The notes under the pieces were generated by a model. It worked only from the letters and a program-made list of their open reading frames with translations, searched no databases and was not told where the DNA came from. Positions 56,671 through 64,000 of a stretch of 64,000 nucleotides of DNA are shown in pieces. Source of the stretch: Psychrosphaera sp. B3R10 (GTDB lineage Bacteria; Pseudomonadota; Gammaproteobacteria; Enterobacterales; Alteromonadaceae); NCBI RefSeq assembly GCF_018861025.1, contig NZ_JAHKQH010000040.1, positions 1 to 64,000 on the forward strand. The letters run 5' to 3'. Every line of letters begins with the position of its first letter. Positions within the stretch are counted from its first letter, which is position 1. The translations under genes were made by a program, and so were the position numbers.

Positions 56671-57312
56671 ATGAAAAAGATCATCACTCTGTTAGCCACG
56701 TTTGTTTTCGCATTTAGCATTCAGGCCGTAGAACTTAAAGAAGGCGTTCACTTTGAAGTGATCGCTAAAGAGAAAACAGAAACTCCAGAAATCAAAGAGT
56801 TTTTCTCATACTACTGCCCTCATTGTTTATCATTTGAACCGTTGGCAGCTAAGTTAAAAAAGAGTTCTAAAGCTCAAGGTATCGAATTTAAAAAGAGCCA
56901 TGTTGACTTTTTAAGAGCCGCAGGTCCTGATATCCAAGAGTTATTGACTCGTGCACTTGTTGCGTCAGACAAGCTAAATGTACCACAGGTATCAACCGCT
57001 ATTTTTAACTATATCCACAAACAACGCGCGGTTTTCACTTCTGAAAAAGACGTTAAAAACTTATTTTTAGTCCATGGCGTAAGTGCCGAGCAATTTGATA
57101 AAGCGTTTAATAGCTTTGCGGTTAAAGCGGCGTCGAAAAAAATGAAAAAAGACCAAGTTGAATTGTCGCAAGCGCGCGTATTAACGTCTGTTCCTACTTT
57201 CATTGTTAACGGTAAATACAAAATCCTAAGCAAGGGCTTTAAAGCGTCTACTTATGATGATTTATTTTCACAACTTGAAAACGCGGCACTAGAACTAGCC
57301 AAAAAAGACTAG
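56671..57312 (+). CDS. dsbA: Thiol:disulfide interchange protein DsbA
   Basis: A 213-aa periplasmic oxidase that introduces disulfides. Signal peptide about 1-19, active site CPHC (49-52) in FFSYYCPHCLSF, and the cis-Pro loop SVPTFIVNGKY. AGGATAATTC before the ATG fits a ribosome site. The srkA-dsbA order is conserved in gammaproteobacteria. Confidence 0.95.
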   Translation: MKKIITLLATFVFAFSIQAVELKEGVHFEVIAKEKTETPEIKEFFSYYCPHCLSFEPLAAKLKKSSKAQGIEFKKSHVDFLRAAGPDIQELLTRALVASDKLNVPQVSTAIFNYIHKQRAVFTSEKDVKNLFLVHGVSAEQFDKAFNSFAVKAASKKMKKDQVELSQARVLTSVPTFIVNGKYKILSKGFKASTYDDLFSQLENAALELAKKD

Positions 57313-57344
57313 TTGTTAGCCCTTACGAGAGCTAGCTCATAAAG

Positions 57345-58127
57345 TTGAAGTCATTAATATCAGCGGCGTTCGCGCCGCTTTCAAAACAATCACACGTTAA
57401 AAACATCAACCTGCCTTTACTTGGTGAAGTGCAATACCTTTTGAAGCTTTCCCCTAAACGCCGAACCGTATCTTTACAAGTTAAGTCCGGGCAAATTGTA
57501 GTCAACGCCCCTAGCTACATTCATTTATCGGACATCGAGCAGTTTGTTGTCGGCCGTGCTTCTTGGCTTAAATCTGTTTTGCAAAAACAAGCTCAGTTAC
57601 CTAGCAATAAAATGACCTACAAAAACGGTTCCGCACTGTTATATGGTGGCATTTGGCATGACTTGTTATTTAACGTTGGATCGGACAACTCGATTGTACA
57701 TGACGCCACAACACATACATTAACGTTAATTGGCCCGAGTCAAAGTCTCAAAAATCCCAATTATATACGTCGTCGATTATTGGCTTTTTTTAAACAAGAA
57801 GCCGAAACCTTAATTGCGCAACGCTTAAACTACTGGATCGAACGGTCGGGTCTAGCGCCAACTAAATTGAGTTTTAAGTTCTATAAAAACCGCTGGGGTT
57901 GTTGTTACCAAAGTGGCGAAGTACGGTTTAATCCGCTGCTGGTTTCAGCACCGCTTGAAGTCATAGATTGTGTGGTCATTCATGAGCTTTGCCATTTAAA
58001 ACATATGAATCATTCAGCAAAGTTTTGGGCATTAAATAAAAAGATTTGTGGGCAGTGTGACGAAACTAAAAATTGGTTACGGCATAATCATGAGGCTTTG
58101 CAATTACCAACCATCAAAGAACAATAA
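57345..58127 (+). CDS. YgjP-like M48-type metal-dependent hydrolase (DUF45)
   Basis: A 260-aa protein with zinc motif HELCHLKHMNH (His213, His217 and His223; Glu214 catalytic) and the family segment NRWGCCYQSGEVRFNPLLV. Homologous to E. coli YgjP. No ATG is available: the in-frame stop TAG lies 12 bp before TTG 57345, so TTG is the likely start. Follows dsbA by 32 bp and may be read through from it. Confidence 0.87.
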   Translation: MKSLISAAFAPLSKQSHVKNINLPLLGEVQYLLKLSPKRRTVSLQVKSGQIVVNAPSYIHLSDIEQFVVGRASWLKSVLQKQAQLPSNKMTYKNGSALLYGGIWHDLLFNVGSDNSIVHDATTHTLTLIGPSQSLKNPNYIRRRLLAFFKQEAETLIAQRLNYWIERSGLAPTKLSFKFYKNRWGCCYQSGEVRFNPLLVSAPLEVIDCVVIHELCHLKHMNHSAKFWALNKKICGQCDETKNWLRHNHEALQLPTIKEQ

Positions 58128-58156
58128 GACTCATTGCTGCATTTTAGTGTCGGGCT

Positions 58157-59176
58157 TTACGCAACTGCGTTAAAAGAAGTAACTTCTGTTTGATACGATT
58201 GTGAATATCGATTTTGGATCACTTGGCCTACAGGACTCGACTCAAATCTCGATGAAGTTGGTTCTTCTGCCAGTTTTAATGTTTGGCTTTGTTGAGCTTC
58301 TATTTCAGAAGACTTATCGTTTTTAACAGCGTTATATTCATCCGCTAAGGCTCGTTTACGAGGCTCCTCACCTATAGGCGACTCTGTATTAACTTCAACC
58401 TTTTCATCGTCACTGGTTGAACTAGAGGCCGCTTGACTCGTCTCACGAATTAACTCAGCTCTGGCTTCGGAAATTTTTTGGCTCGCTTCGGCCGCAACTT
58501 TACGATCTTGACTTGATGGTTCAGCCGGCGCCAGAGCGGCAGCTCTAACGGTTTGCATTTTTTGAATCGTTTCTTGTGCTGTTGGCTCTTTAGATACATC
58601 AATTGGCACTTCGCCGCTTACTGCATACTTCTGACCGTTTGGACCTGTTTCATATTGATAACTTGGTGTTCCAGCATGTCCGCCGCCAACGGAAGCGTGT
58701 GCCTGTTCATGGGCGCGAACTTCATCGTCACGACGTTCGAGTTGCTGTACTTCTTGACGAACTGCTTCATTTTTAGCTTGTTCAGCACGTTCTTCAGCTT
58801 TCTTCTCTTGGTCGCCATCGGTTTGTTCACTGGTGTTCTGCTCAGCGCTTTCGTCTCCAACTGTATCACCCGTTTCTCCTGCCGACCCCTCCTGTGACGA
58901 TTCTTGACCGCCCTGTTGGGAGTTTGACTCGCCCTCAGCAAGTGGATCGTCTGGAATTACCGAGCCGCCGAGTTGCTTAATGCCATCGTAAGTTGGATTA
59001 TCAACCACTGGAGGGCGAACATCTTGTTCGCGCGATTTTTGCGGGACGATTGCTTCGGCTTGAACTGGCGCTGGGACAACTTCTTTAATTGCATTCGCGT
59101 GCGCAAGCGACTCCGTTGTCGGAGCAGCTGCATTCACAATATTGTGAGGTAACGGCGGTGCAATATTTAAAGACAT
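58157..59176 (-). CDS. SprA-like putative zinc metalloprotease
   Basis: A 339-aa protein. Low-complexity acidic and Gln-rich sequence (about 80-145) precedes the conserved core LERRDDEVRAHEQAHASVGGG, with a zinc-like HEQAH (156-160) and PSYQYETGPNGQKYAVSGEVPID after it. This matches the SprA-related family (PF12118-type, 'putative metalloprotease'). There is no signal peptide. The remaining third is disordered and Glu/Ser-rich. The small gene 21 bp upstream is its operon partner. Confidence 0.85.
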   Translation of the reverse strand: MSLNIAPPLPHNIVNAAAPTTESLAHANAIKEVVPAPVQAEAIVPQKSREQDVRPPVVDNPTYDGIKQLGGSVIPDDPLAEGESNSQQGGQESSQEGSAGETGDTVGDESAEQNTSEQTDGDQEKKAEERAEQAKNEAVRQEVQQLERRDDEVRAHEQAHASVGGGHAGTPSYQYETGPNGQKYAVSGEVPIDVSKEPTAQETIQKMQTVRAAALAPAEPSSQDRKVAAEASQKISEARAELIRETSQAASSSTSDDEKVEVNTESPIGEEPRKRALADEYNAVKNDKSSEIEAQQSQTLKLAEEPTSSRFESSPVGQVIQNRYSQSYQTEVTSFNAVA

Positions 59177-59197
59177 TGTTGTATCTATCTCGCTTTA

Positions 59198-59503
59198 CTA
59201 AACTTTGGTGTCAATGAGAGTGCCAACAACATCATCGGCAGTTTTAATCACATTTACATTTGCTTTAGCTAAATGTTCATTTACCACTAAGTTTACCGCT
59301 TCAGCATTAAGTGAAACAGGTGGTGGTGTATTTTCGCGCGGCGCATTTTCATTTTGGTCATTTGCCACATCAGTTTGTGCAACGACATCACGCTCAGCTT
59401 GCAGCTGATTGATATTTACGCTTGCTTGTTCTATGCCTTGCTCTGCAGCTTTATATCCGTTTAATCCAGACACCACTGCAGAAGACACATTTGAAATGTC
59501 CAT
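59198..59503 (-). CDS. Small flagellar-protein-like hypothetical, partner of the SprA-like gene
   Basis: A 101-aa protein starting MDISNVSSAVVSGLNGYKAAEQGI and ending VIKTADDVVGTLIDTKV. The ends resemble the N- and C-terminal helices of flagellar rod and hook proteins (FlgB/C type), with a Pro-rich and disordered centre in place of their middle domain. GGGGG before the ATG is a strong ribosome site. Whether it is flagellar is uncertain; no flagellar genes are nearby. Confidence 0.6.
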   Translation of the reverse strand: MDISNVSSAVVSGLNGYKAAEQGIEQASVNINQLQAERDVVAQTDVANDQNENAPRENTPPPVSLNAEAVNLVVNEHLAKANVNVIKTADDVVGTLIDTKV

Positions 59504-59619
59504 CTTACCCCCTAATTTATTACCACATATTAATACACGCTATTTTGTAAACGTAATACGGGCCAATAAAAAACTCTACCATGTACAATTATTAACCAAT
59601 AGTAAAATATTGCAAGTCC

Positions 59620-60354
59620 TTACGTTAGATTAATTAGGTCTAAACACCATAAATTAAAGGCCTCAGGGTGCGAAATAAAAGGCGCATGAGAAGCTTTATC
59701 TAGTTCAGTGACATCAAAAGCTTGCGTAAATTCAGTAAGTTGTTTGGTCATTTTTATTGGCACTAAAGCATCTAACCGTCCTAATAAAACAGCTACTGGC
59801 ACCTGGATAAGATGTAATTTTTGCCGTAAATCAGCATTTTTTAATATCTCCAACCCCTGTTTTAGCACATCACTCGTCGGAGTTGGTTTGGCCAAAACAG
59901 CGGTTTTAATTCTTTTTATATCTTGCTTTGCAGAAACACTGCCCATCGCTTGAATCGCCATAAACCGTTCTATAACCGCTTTATGTTCATTATCAAGTTG
60001 GTTTGCGAACTGATCCAAAACTGCTGGTTGAATACCCGCCCAGTTGCCGTCAGCCATAAATTTGGGTGAACTGGCCACCAAACCCAAATTGAGGATCTTT
60101 TCTGGTTGGGTAATGGCTAATTGCGTTGCCACTAACCCGCCTAACGACCAACCAATAATGGTGCTTGGTTCTTGGATTTGGTCGGCTAACCAATCACTTA
60201 AGGTTTCGACAGTGTGGTTATTTACGGTATTTGGTTCATCACCATAACCTGGCAGTTCAATGGCAACAATTGGTCGCTCAGTGAGTAACGACAACTGCTC
60301 GATGGTTTGCGTCCAAACATTATTATTCATTCCCCAGCCATGGATCAGTATCAC
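59620..60354 (-). CDS. bioH: Pimeloyl-[acyl-carrier protein] methyl ester esterase BioH
   Basis: An alpha/beta hydrolase that frees pimeloyl-ACP for biotin synthesis. It matches E. coli BioH in HGWGMNNNVW, the nucleophile GWSLGGLVA, VASSPKF, ERFMAIQAMG, the acid in LGRLDALVP and the base in SHAPFISHP. GTG 60354 gives a protein short by the first beta-strand and has no ribosome site. The frame runs back to a TAA at 60399-60397, and AAGAGGG there is seven bases before ATC 60384. The real start may therefore be AUC. Confidence 0.9.
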   Translation of the reverse strand: MILIHGWGMNNNVWTQTIEQLSLLTERPIVAIELPGYGDEPNTVNNHTVETLSDWLADQIQEPSTIIGWSLGGLVATQLAITQPEKILNLGLVASSPKFMADGNWAGIQPAVLDQFANQLDNEHKAVIERFMAIQAMGSVSAKQDIKRIKTAVLAKPTPTSDVLKQGLEILKNADLRQKLHLIQVPVAVLLGRLDALVPIKMTKQLTEFTQAFDVTELDKASHAPFISHPEAFNLWCLDLINLT

Positions 60355-60471
60355 TGGCGATTGAGATAAGGTAAAACTAGTGATGGCAAAACCCTCTTAT
60401 TAAAGAATTAAATCACTCAGGGCATTAGGCAATTGGGTCTGAGAAATTAAAATACGGAACTTGAAAAACAA

Positions 60472-61176
60472 ATGGATTTTAACGCGACAAAAAAATGGAT
60501 ACAAAGCTTTCTTATCAAGCACATGCCAACAGACTGTATTTTGTGTCAATTACCACTAGAGAAACCTCAGCGATTTACTCAATTGTGTGCAACCTGTGTG
60601 CTAGACATGCCAACTTATCCTTTGGGCTGGGATATTAAACAGCACGATCCCAAAGCCACCAGCGAGCTCACCTGCAGTAATCTAGCGGGGATCACAGCAA
60701 TTGGAAAATATGATTGGCCTTTAGATCACGTTTTACTGCAACTCAAATTTGGCCGCAGATTGTGGGCCGCTCGACCAATAGGAGCTCTTTTGACCAAACA
60801 GTTATCACAATTGATCTGGCCCCAGATTGACTTTGTCTGCCCACTGCCATTACACAAAAATAGATTGCGAAGTCGTGGCTTTAACCAGGCATTTGTCATC
60901 TGCCAACATATCAAGTTTGACTTGCCGGTTAACATTTTGTGCTCTTTAAAACGGGTAAAATATTCGATGCCACAAAGTGAACTGTCGCGTCGTGAACGTT
61001 TACAAAATGTTCGCAATATATTTCGTTGTTCTGAAGATTTAACCGGCAAAACGATTTTATTGGTAGACGATGTTGTCACTACTGGCGCTACTTTAGACAA
61101 TGCCGCTAAAGCACTTTTAGAACAGAACGCAACCGCAGTTTATGCTGCGGTTGGTGCTATTAGAACGCTGGATTAG
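60472..61176 (+). CDS. ComF/GntX family phosphoribosyltransferase-like protein
   Basis: A 234-aa protein with an N-terminal zinc-binding Cys set (DCILCQLP, LCATCVLD) and a C-terminal type I PRTase domain with LPLHKNRLRSRGFNQA and the PRPP loop ILLVDDVVTTGATLD. Family members (ComF in transformation, GntX in E. coli) act in DNA uptake or carbon use; the biochemical role is unsettled. The bioH / comF / nfuA order is conserved in gammaproteobacteria. Confidence 0.9.
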   Translation: MDFNATKKWIQSFLIKHMPTDCILCQLPLEKPQRFTQLCATCVLDMPTYPLGWDIKQHDPKATSELTCSNLAGITAIGKYDWPLDHVLLQLKFGRRLWAARPIGALLTKQLSQLIWPQIDFVCPLPLHKNRLRSRGFNQAFVICQHIKFDLPVNILCSLKRVKYSMPQSELSRRERLQNVRNIFRCSEDLTGKTILLVDDVVTTGATLDNAAKALLEQNATAVYAAVGAIRTLD

Positions 61177-63716
61177 TAAGAAATACCTTTCGCGATAAAT
61201 AACGCATTGAACAACAAACGTTGGCTACCATAATTTATTGCTCTAAAGTTCGGATTGTCGGTCATGCCAATGACGACACCACGGCCAAAACGATGAGCGA
61301 CTAATGCCGTCGCTTCTGCGATTTTTTCAACATTGACCTGATCGGCATACCCTGAAATCAGTGGCTCTTTAGTATATTTAGCAACAACAGTGAAAGGCTT
61401 TTCAGGTTCGAGTAATAAATCGATGCTATTTTTAAACAACGGCATAGTTGCGTTACTGATACCAAATGACAAAGGATGTCCTAGGTCGATGTCTGCAGCA
61501 AAATAAGCGCCTGCAACACGTTGACGACCTTGCAATGCTTCTTTGTCGTTGTAGCTTAAACCTTCGCTTTTAAAGCGCTTGCGCATATCTTTTGCGTTTA
61601 TATGTTCTGCACTGAGTAATTTTTGTTGAGACAACCACAAGGCAGCGCGTTTTTGCCCCCACAACACACCACCGCTTTGTACCCAACCTTTTAGTTGTTT
61701 CGCTAAATTGTCATCGCTTTTACTGAAACTGCCGTCCGCTAAAATAATATGGGTATAACGTGACAAGTCCGTTGCTATTATTTTTCGCTTATCAATAATC
61801 GTTGGCGAAAAACCAACGTGGCGGTCGAGTGCATACCAAGTTTCACCTACTTCATATAAGTTCATTCCGTTGCCGCCAATGACAAGGACTTCAGGCAGTT
61901 CAACGTTTAACATTGAACGACTACCCAAATCGATGCCCTTAGCCGACAATCCGGTGGTGATTTGGATTAGCTCTATCCCATGCTTATCAGCTACCGCAGC
62001 TAATGTTTTGCGCCAATCGCCTTGTTGCAAACCGGCATGAATTAACATTGTACCTGCCGCCAATTGCTGGTCACCTTGCTTTGTCGAAATATAAAGCGGC
62101 TTCATCGCAGAACGAACCTTGATGTTTTTAGACAACAATTCATAAACTGCGGGCGCAGCACTAGAATCACGCCAATCGATGGCATAGGAGTAAACGTCAT
62201 CTAGTGTGTTGTTGTTTGTTACTTTACGTTGCCAAAGGTTATTTGACACGTTTAAGCTTCTTTGTGACTTAACAGCGCGGTATTCAAGGTTAAAGGCCAT
62301 TGCCAAGTTCCAACTAGATACGTCGTAGAATGTATTATCGTTAAAACTGGTGGCTTCAGAAAATATAGAGCGAATTAACCGAGCTTGTGGTTGTTGCAGT
62401 GGAATGTACACACTGTTTTCGGCTGTAAATTGATGTTTGTCGATTTTAGCGTCTTTGTTTATCGCATAGGCTTGTATATTGTGTTGCTGCAACAAAGCCA
62501 CAAAGTCGGCGACTCTTGATTTGTCAGCAATATCACCAACGATAAAACCATCTATGTCAGCTTTTTTAGCAACTTTTTTGGCATCTTGTTCAAATTGCCA
62601 TTGGTAATCGAGTAATACTTGTTTGTTTTCCAAACTGCCTTTTAACGTAGAAAACGACGCAGTAATTTGATTTTTAATTGTTGCAGGGAAAGCAACATCG
62701 CCGTTTATCGACTCCTGCAAATGGCCACGTGACGAACCTTGCTCAAACAAAATCCCTATCGTGCCGTGTAGGTCGGGGTAAGTTGAGCCCTTACCTGCAT
62801 AAAAATCGTCAAATGCTTCTTCGGTAAAATACAGTTGCTCTTGTTGGTCAAATGCCGCGGCGTGATACGTTGCTAATTCTTTAGTGAGTTCTACGTTGCG
62901 CTCAGGTGTAAATGGGTTTTTACGAGACGCTATGCCAGGTTGAAAAAAGAATGTGCTGTGTGTGCCCATTTCATGATGGTCAGTTAATACGTTTGGTCGC
63001 CATTGATGATACTGCGCGATACGAGCGCGAGATTCTGGATGTTGTAGCAATAACCAATCCCGATTTAAGTCAAACCAATAATGATTTACCCGTCCTCTGA
63101 TCCAGTCTTGTACATGCTCACGATTGTTCGGATCGCTATTTAAGTTCATGCCTTTATGTTGATTTGCCCATTGCGCAAAACGGCTTAATCCATCCGGATT
63201 TAAACTTGGGTCGAGTAATACCACCATTTGATCTAAATATTCCGCAACGGCAGGTGAACTCGATGCCGCTAAATAGTAGGCGACTAACATCGACGCATTA
63301 CTGCCAGACGATTCATCACCGTGCACGCTGTAATTAAGATTAACAATCAGTGGAAACGCATCGTGATTTGGTTTGTTTCTTTGTTGTAACCGCTGAATGT
63401 GGTTACTTTGTATAGAAGAAATATTAGATTGATTCTTTGGTGCTGTGATCACTAATTGCAAAAGCTGCCTTTGCTCGTGACTTTGCCCAATAACATTTAA
63501 TGTTACGCGGTCACTGCTCTTTGCTAATGCGTGATAATACTGTACTAGCTGATCATGTCTTACATGCCACTCGCCAACTTGATAACCTAAAACTGATTCT
63601 GGTGTTGGGATGTTTTTATTATAATCCTCATCTGGGAGGTAATAACTTAGCGGCACCGCATGCAGGCCAGAACTAAGAAAAAAAACTAAACTTATTGCTA
63701 AAACTCTAAGGTTCAT
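61173..63716 (-). CDS. M14 family zinc carboxypeptidase, periplasmic
   Basis: An 847-aa exported protein from ATG 63716 (signal peptide MNLRVLAISLVFFLSSGLHA). The M14 zinc site shows as HGDES (His132 and Glu135), with SLNPDGLSRFAQW and a later His in VLTDHHEMGTHS; the catalytic Glu is in FEQGSSRG. The C-terminal half has a Rossmann-like domain (PEVLVIGGNGM) and further beta sequence. It would trim C-terminal residues of peptides in the periplasm. It inserts between comF and nfuA, overlapping comF tail to tail by 4 bp. Confidence 0.9.
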   Translation of the reverse strand: MNLRVLAISLVFFLSSGLHAVPLSYYLPDEDYNKNIPTPESVLGYQVGEWHVRHDQLVQYYHALAKSSDRVTLNVIGQSHEQRQLLQLVITAPKNQSNISSIQSNHIQRLQQRNKPNHDAFPLIVNLNYSVHGDESSGSNASMLVAYYLAASSSPAVAEYLDQMVVLLDPSLNPDGLSRFAQWANQHKGMNLNSDPNNREHVQDWIRGRVNHYWFDLNRDWLLLQHPESRARIAQYHQWRPNVLTDHHEMGTHSTFFFQPGIASRKNPFTPERNVELTKELATYHAAAFDQQEQLYFTEEAFDDFYAGKGSTYPDLHGTIGILFEQGSSRGHLQESINGDVAFPATIKNQITASFSTLKGSLENKQVLLDYQWQFEQDAKKVAKKADIDGFIVGDIADKSRVADFVALLQQHNIQAYAINKDAKIDKHQFTAENSVYIPLQQPQARLIRSIFSEATSFNDNTFYDVSSWNLAMAFNLEYRAVKSQRSLNVSNNLWQRKVTNNNTLDDVYSYAIDWRDSSAAPAVYELLSKNIKVRSAMKPLYISTKQGDQQLAAGTMLIHAGLQQGDWRKTLAAVADKHGIELIQITTGLSAKGIDLGSRSMLNVELPEVLVIGGNGMNLYEVGETWYALDRHVGFSPTIIDKRKIIATDLSRYTHIILADGSFSKSDDNLAKQLKGWVQSGGVLWGQKRAALWLSQQKLLSAEHINAKDMRKRFKSEGLSYNDKEALQGRQRVAGAYFAADIDLGHPLSFGISNATMPLFKNSIDLLLEPEKPFTVVAKYTKEPLISGYADQVNVEKIAEATALVAHRFGRGVVIGMTDNPNFRAINYGSQRLLFNALFIAKGISY

Positions 63717-63915
63717 TTTATCAATCTCTTTTATCAAACTTAACAACACATTAAACATAGCTATTGCCCATTCACAATACCAATTAGATAAATTCAAGGT
63801 TAATTACGACCACCGAGGGTCAGTACTATTGAAATTCGACATGTTGCACCCATATCTTTAACCAAGTATTATGCACGTAATTGCCAATAACCTAGTAAAT
63901 TAGTCGGATATTCTC

Positions 63916-64000
63916 ATGATCTCTATCTCCGAAGCGGCCCAAGAACACTTCGTAAAACTGTTAGAAAAACAAACACCAAAAACGCGTATTCGTATTTTTG
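63916..64000 (+). CDS. nfuA: Fe-S biogenesis protein NfuA, 5' part (cut by window)
   Basis: The first 28 codons of a plus-strand gene (MISISEAAQEHFVKLLEKQ) match the A-type N-terminal domain of NfuA, the Fe-S scaffold/carrier. Its place after comF/gntX agrees. The rest lies beyond the window. Confidence 0.85.
   Translation, partial: MISISEAAQEHFVKLLEKQTPKTRIRIF

Noticed and set aside
61173-61176. 4-bp overlap of comF and the M14 peptidase gene as an error
   Set aside because: The genes converge and both stop codons fit the overlap, so it is an ordinary tail-to-tail overlap.

Overview
This window looks like chromosome from a marine gammaproteobacterium of the order Alteromonadales, in or near Colwelliaceae (Thalassotalea, Psychrosphaera and relatives). 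The evidence is a modest GC content, two TonB-dependent receptors, many lipoproteins, and gene orders typical of that group: srkA-dsbA, bioH / comF(gntX) / nfuA, an Omr1-type receptor with a PnuC-type transporter, and a BdlA-like chemoreceptor. The genus assignment is inferred from gene content only. No phage, insertion sequence with an intact transposase, CRISPR array or rRNA operon was seen.

Layout. 1-1040: a gene-free block of imperfect dispersed repeats. 1066-3566: a small Cys-rich CopL-like protein and a His-rich TonB receptor, probably for a metal. 3726-18433: mostly single genes, including a Bax1-I family membrane protein, an orphan 555-aa lipoprotein, YwbE, a Cache-GGDEF diguanylate cyclase, a 2OG-Fe(II) oxygenase, a PqiA-like protein, a GntR regulator with a membrane partner behind an array of GGTACAA motifs, a PAS-PAS-MCP receptor, a GNAT enzyme, a YdeI-like protein, a TraF-like outer-membrane protein and an alpha/beta hydrolase. 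18477-21425: a large lipoprotein six-hairpin glycosidase.

21558-24819: a compact Mla/MCE-type lipid transport operon (permease, ATPase, MCE protein, lipoprotein) whose ATPase lacks the catalytic Walker B glutamate. 24942-30955: a TetR regulator divergent from an operon for a metallo-beta-lactamase-fold lipoprotein and an RND efflux pair. 31057: an SRAP (HMCES/YedK) protein. 31830-37759: a five-gene minus-strand cluster (Gfo/Idh/MocA oxidoreductase, TIM-barrel isomerase, MFS transporter, Tat-exported subunit-3-like protein, GMC flavoprotein) that fits oxidation of a sugar or glycoside to a keto form followed by processing. A further TIM-barrel protein at 45410 may be related.

38055-41218: an unrecognised beta-barrel protein paired with an MltC-like lytic transglycosylase. 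42119-44374: gdhA with two GreA/Rnk-like small proteins. 47273-47652: a 37-aa membrane protein and tRNA-Arg(CCG). 48243-52258: a probable thiamine uptake operon (TonB receptor, YkoF-like binding protein, PnuC/PnuT transporter, small-molecule kinase) with no visible TPP riboswitch. 52469-64000: elaA, a DUF3299 protein, ccoG-srkA-dsbA, a YgjP-like hydrolase, a SprA-like zincin with a small partner, bioH, comF, an M14 peptidase and the start of nfuA.

Points most worth a second look: the degenerate MlaF-like ATPase, the GGTACAA array before gntR, the keto-sugar cluster, the barrel plus transglycosylase pair, the bioH gene whose Shine-Dalgarno points at an AUC codon, and several very small genes.
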